From Flavobacterium sp. W4I14 (GTDB lineage: Bacteria; Bacteroidota; Bacteroidia; Sphingobacteriales; Sphingobacteriaceae): a stretch of 64,000 nucleotides of DNA. The stretch is from assembly GCA_030817875.1 (NCBI GenBank), contig JAUSZU010000001.1, positions 1,240,001-1,304,000 of the forward strand, given 5' to 3'. The notes under the pieces were generated by a model. That model had not been told where the DNA came from. It saw nothing but the letters and a program-made list of their open reading frames with translations, and made no database searches. The position numbers were made by a program, and so were the translations under genes. Shown here piece by piece: positions 1 through 10,438 of this stretch (the first letter of the stretch is position 1; each line of letters opens with the position of its first letter).

Positions 1-282
1 AAATGTTTTTTACGATTTGAAAATGAACGGCTTGTGGCTTTAAATCTATCGGTTGGTGTCTCACCGACCGAAACCCAATAGTATGCTCGCAAGTATTTAA
101 TTACGATTTAGAAATGGGCGGCTTGTGGTTCTTGGAGGTTTTCAGCCCCGCCATTCGCTGTAGCTCCGATGGAAGAATCGGAGGCTGCCACTGCAATCGG
201 GTTTAGGGACAAGGTTTGTGCACCCAGAAACCCCAGAAATGAAATGCTGTTTTTGGCCCAATAGCTCCGATTGAAGCGTTGC

Positions 283-420
283 ACCAGTGTCATTAAGTTA
301 AGCGCTTTTAACCACAGATGCACACAGATAAACACGGATTTTCATATCTGTGTGCATCCTTTCTATCTGTGGTTAAATTATTTTTGCTTGTGTAGTATGG
401 CTTAACTTAATGACATTGGT
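283..420. repeat. Large imperfect palindrome in the leading spacer
   Basis: Nested inverted repeats. Outer arms at 283-303 and 400-420 match at 20 of 21 positions. Inner arms TTAACCACAGAT (308-319) and its complement (365-376) are perfect, and ATGCACACAGAT (318-329) pairs with 345-356. A similar 'ACAGAT...ATCTGTGTGCAT' string occurs in the spacer near 48615-48660. I see no convincing gene in 1-638. The stretch also carries two related copies of a box ending CGGCTTGTGG, at about 10-38 and 102-130. It is probably a REP- or MITE-like intergenic element. Confidence 0.6.
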
Positions 421-566
421 CAGTAGAGCAGGTTTAGCCTAAGATTTATCAATCTGTGATTTTCGAAAAAATGCAATTAAATTAGTGGTCAAATCGATCT
501 TGAAATCCTTAAATCTTCCGAATCCTGATCCGGTATGATTTTAGTAAAAAATATTTTCGATATGTA

Positions 567-598
567 TTTGTGTGTTAATTGAATTTGTTCTATATTTG
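567..598 (+). promoter_or_regulatory. Bacteroidota-type promoter for rplU-rpmA
   Basis: TTTG at 567-570 and TATATTTG at 591-598 are separated by 20 bases. This matches the Bacteroidota primary sigma consensus (TTTG, about 19 bases, TAnnTTTG). Transcription would start near 605, giving a leader of about 34 bases before the rplU ATG. Confidence 0.7.
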
Positions 599-638
599 CA
601 CCTCGTTAAATAAAAATTAAAAAACTAATATTTAAACA

Positions 639-950
639 ATGTACGCAATAGTAAATATAGCAGGGCAGCAATTTAAAGTTGCTAAAGACCAGCACCTTTT
701 TGTACACAGATTACAAGGAGATGAAGGCGCTAGTATTGAATTTGATAATGTATTGTTGGTTGACAACGGTGGTGCAATTACTGTAGGTGCTCCTGCAGTT
801 AAAGGTGCTAAAGTTTCAGCTAAGATCGTATCTCATTTAAAAGGTGATAAAGTAATTATTTTCCACAAAAAACGTAGAAAAGGTTACAAAAAGAAAAATG
901 GTCACCGCCAGTTTTTCACTAAGATTCAGATCTCTGACATCACTCTATAA
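639..950 (+). CDS. rplU: 50S ribosomal protein L21
   Basis: Large-subunit ribosomal protein that binds 23S rRNA. The 103-residue length is normal for L21. The N-terminus ([14 protein letters not shown]) and the basic C-terminal half with the [17 protein letters not shown] run are typical of the family. The ATG lies about 40 bases after a good -7 element. rpmA follows 52 bases downstream on the same strand, which is the usual L21-L27 operon order. Nothing odd in the sequence. Confidence 0.97.
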   Translation: MYAIVNIAGQQFKVAKDQHLFVHRLQGDEGASIEFDNVLLVDNGGAITVGAPAVKGAKVSAKIVSHLKGDKVIIFHKKRRKGYKKKNGHRQFFTKIQISDITL

Positions 951-1002
951 TTAATTGTTAACCCAATAATTCGCTTTTTAGCGAGTTACAAAATATAAAA
1001 TC

Positions 1003-1431
1003 ATGGCACACAAAAAAGGAGCCGGTAGTTCGAAAAACGGACGTGAATCGCATAGTAAGCGTTTAGGTATTAAAATTTTCGGTGGGCAATTAGCTATCGC
1101 TGGAAACATTTTAGTACGTCAACGTGGAACAAAACACCACCCTGATAAAGGTGTTGGTATCGGTAGAGACCACACTTTATTTGCTTTAGTTGATGGTACT
1201 GTAATTTTCAGAAAGAAACAAGATAACAAATCTTATGTTTCTATCCTTCCTATCACTGAAGCTGAAATCGAAGCAGCAGTAGCTAAAGCACCAGTTGCTA
1301 AAAAAGCGGTTGCGAAAAAAGAAGTTGTAGCTGAAGAGGTTGTTGAAGCAGCTCCAGTTGCTAAAAAAGCACCTGCTAAAAAAGCAGCTAAAAAAGACGA
1401 AACTACTGAAGAAGCTGCACCTGCAGAATAA
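1003..1431 (+). CDS. rpmA: 50S ribosomal protein L27 with a long low-complexity tail
   Basis: Ribosomal protein L27, whose N-terminus reaches towards the peptidyl-transferase centre. Residues 1-85 are a standard L27 ([20 protein letters not shown], then a conserved core ending near KSYVSILPI). L27 usually ends there, at about 85-90 residues. This protein continues for roughly 55 residues rich in Ala, Lys, Glu and Val, with repeated PVAKKA/APAKKA units like a histone-H1-style tail, and ends AAPAE. The tail is in frame and codon use does not change visibly, so it looks genuine. It is followed by a strong terminator, so rplU-rpmA is probably a complete two-gene transcript. Confidence 0.95.
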   Translation: MAHKKGAGSSKNGRESHSKRLGIKIFGGQLAIAGNILVRQRGTKHHPDKGVGIGRDHTLFALVDGTVIFRKKQDNKSYVSILPITEAEIEAAVAKAPVAKKAVAKKEVVAEEVVEAAPVAKKAPAKKAAKKDETTEEAAPAE

Positions 1432-1451
1432 TTAGTAATAAAGTTATAAAG

Positions 1452-1484
1452 AAAAGTCCCGATGCAAATCGGGACTTTTTTTTT
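1452..1484 (+). terminator. Rho-independent terminator of rplU-rpmA
   Basis: A perfect 12-bp stem (AAAAGTCCCGAT at 1452-1463 pairing with 1468-1479) has a GCAA tetraloop and runs into nine T residues at 1476-1484. It starts 20 bases after the rpmA stop codon. Confidence 0.92.
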
Positions 1485-1497
1485 ATATGGCTTACTG

Positions 1498-1553
1498 GTT
1501 CATTAGTCATTCGTTCATTGGTTAAATCGGTTAATTGGCGCTAAACGCCAAGC
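1498..1553. repeat. Octamer repeat run plus small hairpin repeat
   Basis: Consecutive units GTTCATTA, GTCATTC and GTTCATTG (1498-1520) are followed by a hairpin box TGGCGCTAAACGCCAAGC (1536-1553). The same combination occurs near 16339-16463, so this is a dispersed intergenic repeat type. The rest of the spacer up to 1759 shows no gene. Confidence 0.6.
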
Positions 1554-1759
1554 GCTCAATTCGGACTGGTTAATTGCCCTTCGACTCCGCTCTCCACAGG
1601 AGTCCTTTGGACAGGGTGACGCATATCGAGGGGACCGATTAATCGACTCCAAACCCAAAACGCCCTACGCTAAATTCAACTGATTGTTAAAGCCTGTTAA
1701 ATAACAAAATTTAACAATTCATCGCGATACATTCGTATATAATTATTTAATTATTTGCG

Positions 1760-2596
1760 ATGAATTTTAAAATACTCAGCTTATCTGTTTTTTCTATTAT
1801 GTTAGTCAGCTTTTCGGTTAAAGCACAAGATATAGAAGAGAATATCCGTATGGTGAAATCCTTTAAGGCCGATGGTGTATCGAACGAGTGGAACGAACCC
1901 CTTAACGAATACAACGATGCCACCAAGCTAGCCTTTGCCCTGGCCAACGATGACAAAAATCTTTACATCATTATCGAATCGTTAGATCCGCAAACTACTT
2001 TTAGTGTACTGAGAGGTGGCATTACCTTAAATATCAATACTGCGGGTAAAAAGAAAGATGGTATTAAGTTAACCTTTCCTTTAATAGAAAGACCTCCCAT
2101 GCCGAAAGAAGGAGATGGACAGCGTGAACATGCTCTTTTATCACCTGGTAAAGATAACGATCTGCATGATCCGGCAGTGATGAATAAAAGCATTCGCGTT
2201 TCTGGCTTTAAAAATATTGCTGATGGTGAGTTGCCAGCGATGAACCGGGACGGCATAGAAACTGGAATGAGTATTCACCCCAACAGAGATCTTATTTACG
2301 AATTAAGCATCCCATTAATGCAGTTACAGGTAGGATTAGACCTTAAAAAGCCATTGGTTTACAATATTAAAATTAATGAGCCGAATAAATCTGGTTTCAA
2401 AAGAGAAGCTAGGCTTCAAGGTGCGGGTGATGGTAAAGGTAGATCAGGCGGTAGAGGCGGAATGGGCGGTGGTGGTCGTGGCGGTATGGGTGGTGGTGGA
2501 AGAATGGGCGGAGGAGGTCAAAGGCCATCAGAAGGCGGAGAATCTGCAGCCAAATCTTCTGATTTTTGGATCAAGTATAAGTTGGTAAAGGCCTAA
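1760..2596 (+). CDS. Secreted protein with CBM9-like region and Gly-rich tail
   Basis: Unnamed 278-residue exported protein. Residues 1-22 form a signal peptide ending in a VKAQ-type cleavage region. Residues about 30-75 (ADGVSNEWNEP, then ALANDDKNLYIII) resemble the start of CBM9/DOMON-like beta-sandwich domains, which often bind sugars or haem. I infer this from pattern only. Residues about 225-262 are almost pure Gly with Arg and Met, in repeats such as GGRGGMGGGG, probably a flexible linker. A short ordered end (DFWIKYKLVKA) follows. A terminator lies at 2719-2769. The gene stands alone. Confidence 0.8.
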   Translation: MNFKILSLSVFSIMLVSFSVKAQDIEENIRMVKSFKADGVSNEWNEPLNEYNDATKLAFALANDDKNLYIIIESLDPQTTFSVLRGGITLNINTAGKKKDGIKLTFPLIERPPMPKEGDGQREHALLSPGKDNDLHDPAVMNKSIRVSGFKNIADGELPAMNRDGIETGMSIHPNRDLIYELSIPLMQLQVGLDLKKPLVYNIKINEPNKSGFKREARLQGAGDGKGRSGGRGGMGGGGRGGMGGGGRMGGGGQRPSEGGESAAKSSDFWIKYKLVKA

Positions 2597-2630
2597 GATA
2601 TAGAAATTTTGAGTGTTTAAATGAAAGACA

Positions 2631-2701
2631 TGTCATCCTGAGCTTGTCGAAGGATAATTTTTGATTTAACCATAAAGGGGGCTTCGACAGGCTCAGACTG
2701 G
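2631..2701. repeat. REP-like intergenic repeat
   Basis: Begins TGTCATCCTGAGCTTGTCGA and closes with a partly complementary TTCGACAGGCTCAGACTGG. A second copy with the same start lies at 13912-14004. This 'cell-wide' motif is commonly seen in Bacteroidota spacers; it does not encode a protein here. Confidence 0.65.
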
Positions 2702-2718
2702 CAAGTAAAGGAAATATA

Positions 2719-2769
2719 GAGTTGTCAACTTTCGGGCCGTTTGGCTATAAAAGTTGACAACTCTTTTTT
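2719..2769 (+). terminator. Rho-independent terminator
   Basis: A perfect 14-bp stem (GAGTTGTCAACTTT at 2719-2732 pairing with 2750-2763) is followed by TTTTTT. It serves the plus-strand gene ending at 2596 and lies directly beside the stop codon of the converging minus-strand polyprenyl synthase gene. Confidence 0.85.
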
Positions 2770-2770
2770 A

Positions 2771-3745
2771 TTAATACTCCCTGGCCATTAATTGATCGGT
2801 AAGTGTTAAAAGATTGGCTTTGCACTCATCGCTTACATTAATCTGCGCAAATACAGCTAAAGCTTTGTTGAGGTAATTGTTCATGCTTTCTTTAGCAATA
2901 TCCTGAATGTCTAAAGTATCGTATACCTGGCGTACAGTATCTATTTTTTCCTGTACATTAAATTCTTTATATCCCGTCCAGGTATCTAATGATGCCCTGG
3001 TTTCTCCATCAGCAAGTTCGAAAGCTTTTAACAGCAAGAAGGTTTTTTTGTTGGCTATAATATCGCCACCCACCTGTTTTCCGAATTTTTCAGGATCAGC
3101 GTAAACGTCTAAAATATCGTCCTGTAGCTGAAAGGCAATGCCTATGTTTTCGCCAAACTGATAAATTAAATCTGCATCCTTTTCTGAGGCACCAGCGATA
3201 ATGGCACCGAGTTTTAAGGCACCCCCCAAAAGCACTGCTGTTTTTAACCTGATCATGTTGATGTATTCTTCAATACTCACATCATCACGGCCTTCAAATT
3301 CCATATCCAATTGCTGCCCTTCGCAAACGCCTTGAGCGGTTGCATTAAAGGCATTTAATACCGGAGCAAGAAAGGTTGGATTTACTTTTGCAAGGTTTTT
3401 ATTTGCTTCCACCATCATTACATCACCACTTAAAATGGCAATATTGGTGCTCCATTTTTCATGTACAGTGGCTTTCCCCCGGCGGAGTGGTGCATTGTCC
3501 ATAATATCATCATGAACAAGCGTAAAATTATGAAAGATCTCAATGGCCATCGCGGCATGGATAGATTCGTTTGCATTTTCACCAAACAACTCTGTCGCCA
3601 TTAAAACCAATAGTGGTCTTACCCGTTTTCCACCCAGATTAATGATATAAGTAATCGGATCGTAAAGCTGTTTAGGATGATCCGGAAACTTTAAATTTTG
3701 TATTGCAGTATCTAAAATTTGTTGTAATTCTTCTGTAGTATGCAT
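2771..3745 (-). CDS. Polyprenyl (isoprenyl) diphosphate synthase
   Basis: Trans-prenyltransferase that condenses allylic diphosphates with isopentenyl diphosphate, supplying quinone side chains or carotenoid precursors. Both Asp-rich motifs are present: DDIMD near residue 79 and DDILD near residue 210, each in normal surroundings (LVHDDIMDNAPLRRG; QLQDDILDVYADP), as is the GGKRVRP motif near residue 40. I place the start at the ATG at 3745 (MHTTEEL...), giving 324 residues. An upstream in-frame ATG would add 12 residues that do not look like the family. It is 45 bases downstream of rnr on the same strand, so co-transcription is likely. Product chain length cannot be told from the sequence. 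Confidence 0.93.
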   Translation of the reverse strand: MHTTEELQQILDTAIQNLKFPDHPKQLYDPITYIINLGGKRVRPLLVLMATELFGENANESIHAAMAIEIFHNFTLVHDDIMDNAPLRRGKATVHEKWSTNIAILSGDVMMVEANKNLAKVNPTFLAPVLNAFNATAQGVCEGQQLDMEFEGRDDVSIEEYINMIRLKTAVLLGGALKLGAIIAGASEKDADLIYQFGENIGIAFQLQDDILDVYADPEKFGKQVGGDIIANKKTFLLLKAFELADGETRASLDTWTGYKEFNVQEKIDTVRQVYDTLDIQDIAKESMNNYLNKALAVFAQINVSDECKANLLTLTDQLMAREY

Positions 3746-3790
3746 TGTAATTATTGCGTAAACACTGTGTTTAAGGCACAATTTTATATT

Positions 3791-5923
3791 TTAATCTGGA
3801 ATTAAGGTGAAATCGATTTGACGTTTAGAAAGATCTACTTTTTTCACCCTGATCATCACTTCATCACCCAATTGGTATTTTTTCTTTTTACGTTGGCCTA
3901 CAATACAGTAGTTTTTCTCATCAAGCACATAAAAATCGTCTGATATGTCTCTTAAACGGATCATGCCCTCACATTTGTTCTCTTCTATCTCTACATACAT
4001 GCCCCATTCGGTAACACCCGAAATAATACCTTTATATTCCGTACCGATATTGTTTTCTAAGTATTCGGCCTGTTTGTATTTAATGGATGCACGTTCGGCA
4101 TCTGCAGCTCTTTTCTCCATTGCCGAAGAATGTACGCAGGCTACTTCATAAAACTCCATGTCGGCCGATTTACCTCCGTCTAAATAAGTCTGTAAAAGCC
4201 TGTGTGCCATTACATCCGGATAACGGCGGATAGGAGAAGTAAAGTGAGTGTAATATTCGAAAGCCAAACCATAATGGCTGGTTTTTTTAGTAGAATAAAT
4301 CGCTTTTGCCATTGATCTGATGGCCAGCGAAGTTAGGATATTCTGTTCTTTCTTGCCTTCTACATCGGCCATTAAATTGTTCAGTGACTTTGCAATTTCT
4401 TTATCCGATTTAGTGTTGATTTTATAACCGAAACGGGAAGCGAAAGTTGCGAAAGTATTCAAGGTTTCCATATTTGGCGAATCGTGCACACGATAAACAA
4501 AAGTCAGTTTGTCTTTTCCCTTTGTTTTCTTTGCGATAAACTCGGCAACTTTACGGTTGGCCAGAAGCATATAGTCTTCAATCAGTTTATGCGCATCTTT
4601 ACGCTCTTTTACATAAACACCAATTGGTTTGCCAGATTCATCCAGTTTAAATTTAACTTCTGTACTTTCGAAACTGATGGCCCCGTTTTTGAATTTACGG
4701 TCTCGAAGGATGTAAGCCAATTCGTTCAATTTCAGGATTTCCGCTGCATAATCACCTTCTTTATTTTCGATTACTTCCTGTGCTTCTTCATAACTAAACC
4801 TTCTGTCGGAGTGGATCACTGTTCTTCCATACCACTCAGATTGAATATTCGCCTGCTCATCCAGTTCGAAAACGGCTGCAAAACACAATTTATCCTCGTG
4901 CGGACGTAATGAGCATACACCATTACTTAAACGCTCTGGCAGCATTGGAATTACACGGTCTACCAGATAAACCGAGGTGGCACGACTATAAGCTTCTTTA
5001 TCTAAGTCAGTTCCCTGGATTACATAATGCGAAACATCAGCAATATGCACACCAATTTCGTGGTTCCCATTAGGAAGTTTTTGATAAGAGATGGCATCAT
5101 CGAAATCTTTCGCATCTGCGGGATCTATGGTAAAGGTTAATACCTTTCTAAAATCTTTTCTTTTAGCAATTTCTGCTGCAGGAATTTCTTCAGGAATGGC
5201 ATTGGCTTCGCGCTCTACCTGTGGTGGAAATTCTAATGGAAAACCATACTGTGCTAAAATGGCATTCATTTCGGTATTGTTCTCGCCTTGGTTACCCAGT
5301 ACATGTTTAACAATCCCGATTGGGTTTTTTGCACTTTCAGGCCAATCTGATAGGGTTACCAATACACGCTGACCGTTTTTGGCTTCGTGGGTATCGGCTA
5401 AAGGCACAAAAATATCGTGCATCATTTTTTTATCATCAGCAATTACAAATGCAAAACGATCTGATATCTTGATTACACCTGTAAAATCTGATTTTGCCCT
5501 TTTAATGATTTCGACAACTTCGCCATCATTTTTACGACCGCTTTTCTTCGCAAAAACATAAGCCTTTACGGTATCACCATGCAATGCATTTTTAAGTTTT
5601 CGTGGAGCTACAAAAACATCTTTCTCAAATTCATCTTCCGGAACAATATATGCAGATCCATCGGCAGTCATATCAACGGTTCCGATAATAAAGTTCTGCA
5701 GTTCTTTAAGTTTAAATTTACCTTTTTCTGGTTCTAAGAAAATCCCAGTACTTTTCCCTTCTTTTAAGATCTCGAGAATGGTTTCTCTTGATTCTTGATC
5801 GTTCAAATTTAATTTGGCCGAAACCTGCTTATAATTAAGCAGCTGATTACTGTTTTTTTCAAAAACATCACTAACCAATTGATTCAGAACTAATTTTATA
5901 TTTGCCGATTTTTTCTTTGCCAT
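3791..5923 (-). CDS. rnr: Ribonuclease R
   Basis: Processive 3'-5' exoribonuclease of the RNase II/RNB family that degrades structured RNA. The 710-residue length fits RNase R. An N-terminal winged-helix region is followed by cold-shock-type OB folds, then the RNB catalytic domain with the metal-binding segment DPADAKDFDDA near residues 267-278. A C-terminal S1 domain lies at about 630-705 (TEYKGIISGVTEWGMYVE). No residues appear to be missing. The gene stands upstream of the polyprenyl synthase gene and is the first gene of that minus-strand unit. Confidence 0.96.
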   Translation of the reverse strand: MAKKKSANIKLVLNQLVSDVFEKNSNQLLNYKQVSAKLNLNDQESRETILEILKEGKSTGIFLEPEKGKFKLKELQNFIIGTVDMTADGSAYIVPEDEFEKDVFVAPRKLKNALHGDTVKAYVFAKKSGRKNDGEVVEIIKRAKSDFTGVIKISDRFAFVIADDKKMMHDIFVPLADTHEAKNGQRVLVTLSDWPESAKNPIGIVKHVLGNQGENNTEMNAILAQYGFPLEFPPQVEREANAIPEEIPAAEIAKRKDFRKVLTFTIDPADAKDFDDAISYQKLPNGNHEIGVHIADVSHYVIQGTDLDKEAYSRATSVYLVDRVIPMLPERLSNGVCSLRPHEDKLCFAAVFELDEQANIQSEWYGRTVIHSDRRFSYEEAQEVIENKEGDYAAEILKLNELAYILRDRKFKNGAISFESTEVKFKLDESGKPIGVYVKERKDAHKLIEDYMLLANRKVAEFIAKKTKGKDKLTFVYRVHDSPNMETLNTFATFASRFGYKINTKSDKEIAKSLNNLMADVEGKKEQNILTSLAIRSMAKAIYSTKKTSHYGLAFEYYTHFTSPIRRYPDVMAHRLLQTYLDGGKSADMEFYEVACVHSSAMEKRAADAERASIKYKQAEYLENNIGTEYKGIISGVTEWGMYVEIEENKCEGMIRLRDISDDFYVLDEKNYCIVGQRKKKKYQLGDEVMIRVKKVDLSKRQIDFTLIPD

Positions 5924-6010
5924 ATGCTAAACTGAATTTACCGAAGATACAGAAAAGATGCTCAGGATGGAAAATATAGGGTATAATATGTAAAATGGAT
6001 GATGATTTTA

Positions 6011-6041
6011 GTTCATTGGTTCATCGGTCATTGGTTCATTG
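6011..6041. repeat. Octamer tandem repeat run
   Basis: GTTCATTG, GTTCATCG, GTCATTG and GTTCATTG follow one another without spacers. The unit type also occurs at 1498, 16339, 16440 and 16500. The remainder of the 5924-6256 gap shows no gene. Confidence 0.7.
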
Positions 6042-6194
6042 GTAAAGCAAATCAGCTACCTGCTGGTTGTTAATAGCTCACTGTTTATAGGCCAAGATGG
6101 GTTAGAGAAAATCGCTATTGACTATCTACGATTAACCATGAATAAAATAAATAATATTCAAGATTAAACCTTATTTCTAACCCTCATTCCATCT

Positions 6195-7297
<1,103 letters not shown>

Positions 7298-7300
7298 TTA

Positions 7301-9007
7301 TTATTGGTGTCCTGGAATAGCCTCGATCAGTTTTTTCGTATAAGCTGCTTTTGGCGCGTAAAATATCTGCTCTGGATAACCTTCTTCTTCGATTTTTCCT
7401 TTATTCATCACTAAAATACGGTCTGAAATATGCTTTACAACGGCCAAGTCATGAGAAATAAAGATATAAGTGAGTCCGAATTCGCGTTGGAGGTCTTTGA
7501 TGAGGTTTAAAACCTGCGCCTGAACGGAAACATCTAAAGCTGATACCGATTCGTCGCAGATGATAAATTTAGGTTGTAAAGCCAAAGCCCTTGCAATAAC
7601 CACACGCTGCCTTTGTCCGCCACTAAATTCATGCGGATATCGGTTAAAATGTTCTTCTTTTAAGCCTACTTTATCAAGCAATTCCAGTACCTTTTGTTTA
7701 CGCTCGCTATCGTTACGGTATAATTTATGCACCTGTAATGGCTCTAAAATCGATTGACCGATACTTAATTTTGGATTTAATGAAGCGTAAGGATCCTGAA
7801 AAATAATCTGAACATCTTTCCTTAACTTTCGTAAGGCCGTTTTGTCGATGTGTGTAATGTTTTCTCCATTAAAAATAATTTCACCAGAAGTAGGTTGTAT
7901 CAACCGTAAAATGGTACGGCCAAGAGTGGTTTTGCCACAACCCGATTCGCCAACCAGACCTAAGGTTTCACCAGGGAAAACCTCGAAATTCAGCTGGTCA
8001 ACAGCTTTAACGTAATCAGTCGTTTTGCCAAAAAGACCATTGTGAATGGGATACCAGGTACATAGATCTTTAATCTGAAGTAAAGGTTTCTGGACGTAAA
8101 GTTTCGCTCTCCGTGTGGCTATTTCTGCTGTTGTTAGCTGGTTTGAAGCCTGTAAATGTGCTGAAGCATCATCAATTTTTCCGGTAAGGAAATCGGCCAC
8201 CACAGGTAATTTTTTTAATTGTAGACTAGGTGATGGGCGACAGGCAAGCAAACCTTTGGTGTACGGATGTTGTGGGTTTTCGAAAATAGATTTTGATGGG
8301 CCTTGCTCTACGATTTCGCCTTTGTACATTACAGCGACTTCATCAGCAATTTCATTTACTACGCCTAAATCGTGCGAGATAAAGATCATTGCCATATTCC
8401 GTTCCTGTTTTAGTTTTAACAACAGCTGTAAAATTGTTTTCTGAACGGTTACATCTAATGCTGTTGTGGGTTCATCAGCTATCAATAATTTTGGATCGCA
8501 GCTTAGGGCCATGGCAATCATAACCCTTTGCTTTTGCCCGCCTGATATTTGGTGTGGGTAGCTATCAAATATTTTTTCTGGTCGTGGTAATTGCACTTCA
8601 TTAAACAGTGCAATGGTATGTTTTCTGGCTTCAGCTTTATCTACTTTTCGGTGCAGCATAATGGCTTCTGCCACCTGGTATCCGCAGGTAAAAACGGGGT
8701 TGAGCGAAGTCATGGGTTCCTGGAAAATCATTGAGATCTGGTTTCCCCTGATCTGGCTGATTTCGTTCGAGCTGAGATTGAGCAGGCTAATATCTTCAAA
8801 ATCTATTTCTCCGGTAATTTTTGCCGCACGTTCATCATGCAAGCGCATAATGGAGAAGGATGTAACTGATTTTCCGGAACCAGATTCGCCAACGATACCT
8901 AAAACGGTTCCTTTTTTCACATTAAAACTGATCTGTTTTACAGCTTTAAACCAAGTTTTCTCATCCTGGTTATAAAAATCGATATTTAGGTTTTCTACGT
9001 TTAGCAT
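7301..9007 (-). CDS. ABC transporter with two fused peptide-type ATPase domains
   Basis: Fusion of the two ATPase subunits of a dipeptide/oligopeptide (DppD-DppF, YejF/GsiA-like) importer, 568 residues. Domain 1 has Walker A GESGSGKS near residue 42, signature ISGGQKQR and Walker [13 protein letters not shown]. Domain 2 has Walker [10 protein letters not shown] near residue 359, signature FSGGQRQR and Walker [13 protein letters not shown]. The oligopeptide-transporter C-terminal extension follows domain 1 ([16 protein letters not shown]). No permease or binding protein gene is nearby, so partners must lie elsewhere. Its ATG overlaps the stop of the upstream exonuclease gene (TAATG), suggesting coupled translation. 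Confidence 0.93.
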   Translation of the reverse strand: MLNVENLNIDFYNQDEKTWFKAVKQISFNVKKGTVLGIVGESGSGKSVTSFSIMRLHDERAAKITGEIDFEDISLLNLSSNEISQIRGNQISMIFQEPMTSLNPVFTCGYQVAEAIMLHRKVDKAEARKHTIALFNEVQLPRPEKIFDSYPHQISGGQKQRVMIAMALSCDPKLLIADEPTTALDVTVQKTILQLLLKLKQERNMAMIFISHDLGVVNEIADEVAVMYKGEIVEQGPSKSIFENPQHPYTKGLLACRPSPSLQLKKLPVVADFLTGKIDDASAHLQASNQLTTAEIATRRAKLYVQKPLLQIKDLCTWYPIHNGLFGKTTDYVKAVDQLNFEVFPGETLGLVGESGCGKTTLGRTILRLIQPTSGEIIFNGENITHIDKTALRKLRKDVQIIFQDPYASLNPKLSIGQSILEPLQVHKLYRNDSERKQKVLELLDKVGLKEEHFNRYPHEFSGGQRQRVVIARALALQPKFIICDESVSALDVSVQAQVLNLIKDLQREFGLTYIFISHDLAVVKHISDRILVMNKGKIEEEGYPEQIFYAPKAAYTKKLIEAIPGHQ

Positions 9008-9720
9008 TACGTTACAATGGTAATGTTTTCTGCCGGAATTATATCCATGCCTTTAAATTTTAACAATACCTGGGCGGTAGTAATTACATCTTTCTGGCAA
9101 TAGGTAACAATTCTATCGAGATTTTTTTCTTCATAATAAACTTGTCTTACCTGCGCACCGTTAATATCATCTTTAGGAGTAGGAATATCTAAAATAGCAG
9201 CCAGCAGGTTTAAGGAAGTAAAATGTTTATAGTCACCAAACTTCCAAAGTTCCATTGTATCGATATGGTTTATTTCCCAGGGTTTTTTACCCGAAAGCTG
9301 CAGTTGAGCAGGAATTTCTATGCCATTTACCAATAATCTGCGGCAGATATATGGGAAATCGAATTCTTTTCCATTATGTGCACAGAACATCAAGGTGGGC
9401 ATTTGTTTACTCAATAACGCGGAAAATTGTAACAGCATTTCTTTTTCATCGTGGCCAAAAATAGATTTAATTCGCAAAGACGATGATTTGTCCTGTACAC
9501 TGAAAATGCCCATGCTAATGCAGATAATCTTGCCGAATTCTGCCATAATTCCTGCTTTTTCATAAAATTCTTCAGCATTTTGGTCTGCACTTCTTTGATA
9601 ATGTGTTTTCTGCTCCCAAAGTTCCTGGAAATGCGGGGGTACATCTTGAAAAGATGGATATTGTGGTACAGTTTCGATATCGATAACCATTACCTGATTG
9701 AGATCTAACGCCTTTAACAT
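9007..9720 (-). CDS. PolB-like DEDDy 3'-5' exonuclease
   Basis: Predicted DNA-type 3'-5' exonuclease related to the exonuclease domain of family B polymerases. The first acidic motif is MVIDIETVPQ near residue 11, the second HNGKEFDFPYICRR near residue 120. The third motif carries the Tyr of the DEDDy class (YCQKDV near residue 210). I choose the ATG at 9720 (MLKALDLNQ...), 237 residues; the upstream ATG adds eight unsupported residues. The cellular substrate is unknown. It is the first gene of a minus-strand set with the ABC protein and the sialidase-like gene. Confidence 0.88.
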   Translation of the reverse strand: MLKALDLNQVMVIDIETVPQYPSFQDVPPHFQELWEQKTHYQRSADQNAEEFYEKAGIMAEFGKIICISMGIFSVQDKSSSLRIKSIFGHDEKEMLLQFSALLSKQMPTLMFCAHNGKEFDFPYICRRLLVNGIEIPAQLQLSGKKPWEINHIDTMELWKFGDYKHFTSLNLLAAILDIPTPKDDINGAQVRQVYYEEKNLDRIVTYCQKDVITTAQVLLKFKGMDIIPAENITIVT

Positions 9721-9815
9721 AAATAGATAGTTTTCAGTTAACAATTTACAATTTTCTGTTCAAAATCTTCTATGCAAATAATTAAACATTACAACTATAT
9801 TTTATAAGTTTGGTT

Positions 9816-10313
9816 ATGGCGAAAAGTAAATTTGAGCAATCTTTAGCAGATGGTGCTCACCAACAGCTTCAAAGTTTAATTGGTAACTGGAGCGGGATAA
9901 CCAAAACCTGGTTCGAAAAGGATGTGCTTGCTGATGAATCTCCAGCTGAAGCAAAAATTACTTCTATTTTAGGCAACCGTTTTATTTCTCTTGACTACCA
10001 GGGAAGTTTAGAAGGAAAAGCTTTTGAAGGCAAAATGATTATCGGTTTTGATATTCCTTACCAAAGATTTACGACAAGTTGGATAGATAGTTTTCACATG
10101 GGCACGCAGATTATGCTTTCGAGCGGTGAGGCTACAGCAAAAGGTTTTTCTGTTTTTGGCGAATATGGCAATCCGGAATATGGCGAGCAGCTTTGGGGCT
10201 GGAGAACAGCGCTTGAAATAATTAACAAAAATGAAATCGTATTAACGGCTTATAATATTTCGCCGGAAGGGGAAGAAGCCAAAGCGACTGAAACGGTTTA
10301 TAGAAGAAAATAA
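9816..10313 (+). CDS. DUF1579-type protein
   Basis: Small soluble protein of about 165 residues, of the DUF1579 type (HQQLQSLIGNWSGITKTWFEKD at the start, regular beta strands, ending ETVYRRK). The family has a lipocalin-like barrel and no settled function. The start is the ATG at 9816; an upstream TTG adds two residues. It has no signal peptide. It stands alone, divergent from the exonuclease gene and convergent with the DUF72 gene. Confidence 0.8.
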   Translation: MAKSKFEQSLADGAHQQLQSLIGNWSGITKTWFEKDVLADESPAEAKITSILGNRFISLDYQGSLEGKAFEGKMIIGFDIPYQRFTTSWIDSFHMGTQIMLSSGEATAKGFSVFGEYGNPEYGEQLWGWRTALEIINKNEIVLTAYNISPEGEEAKATETVYRRK

Positions 10314-10325
10314 ACTTAGAAGAGT

Positions 10326-10427
10326 CGTCATTCCCAACTTGATTGGGAACCACGAAGTGCTCATCGAAGATAATCTTAATGGCTAATGTAGAATGCATTA
10401 AGATTCCCGCATGCGCGGGAATGACGT
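10326..10427. repeat. Inverted repeat between convergent genes
   Basis: CGTCATTCCC at 10326-10335 pairs with GGGAATGACG at 10418-10427, and an inner pair (ATCTTAAT / ATTAAGAT) strengthens the hairpin. It fills the gap between two converging stop codons, so it may act as a two-way terminator. The GTCATTCC/GTCATTTC ends recall the repeat at 15263-15357. Confidence 0.55.
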
Positions 10428-10438
10428 ACCATAAAAGA

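Noticed and set aside
108..335. Open frame on the minus strand in the first spacer
   Set aside because: It crosses the palindromic repeat, has no family resemblance and lacks a plausible promoter; it is best explained by repeat DNA.
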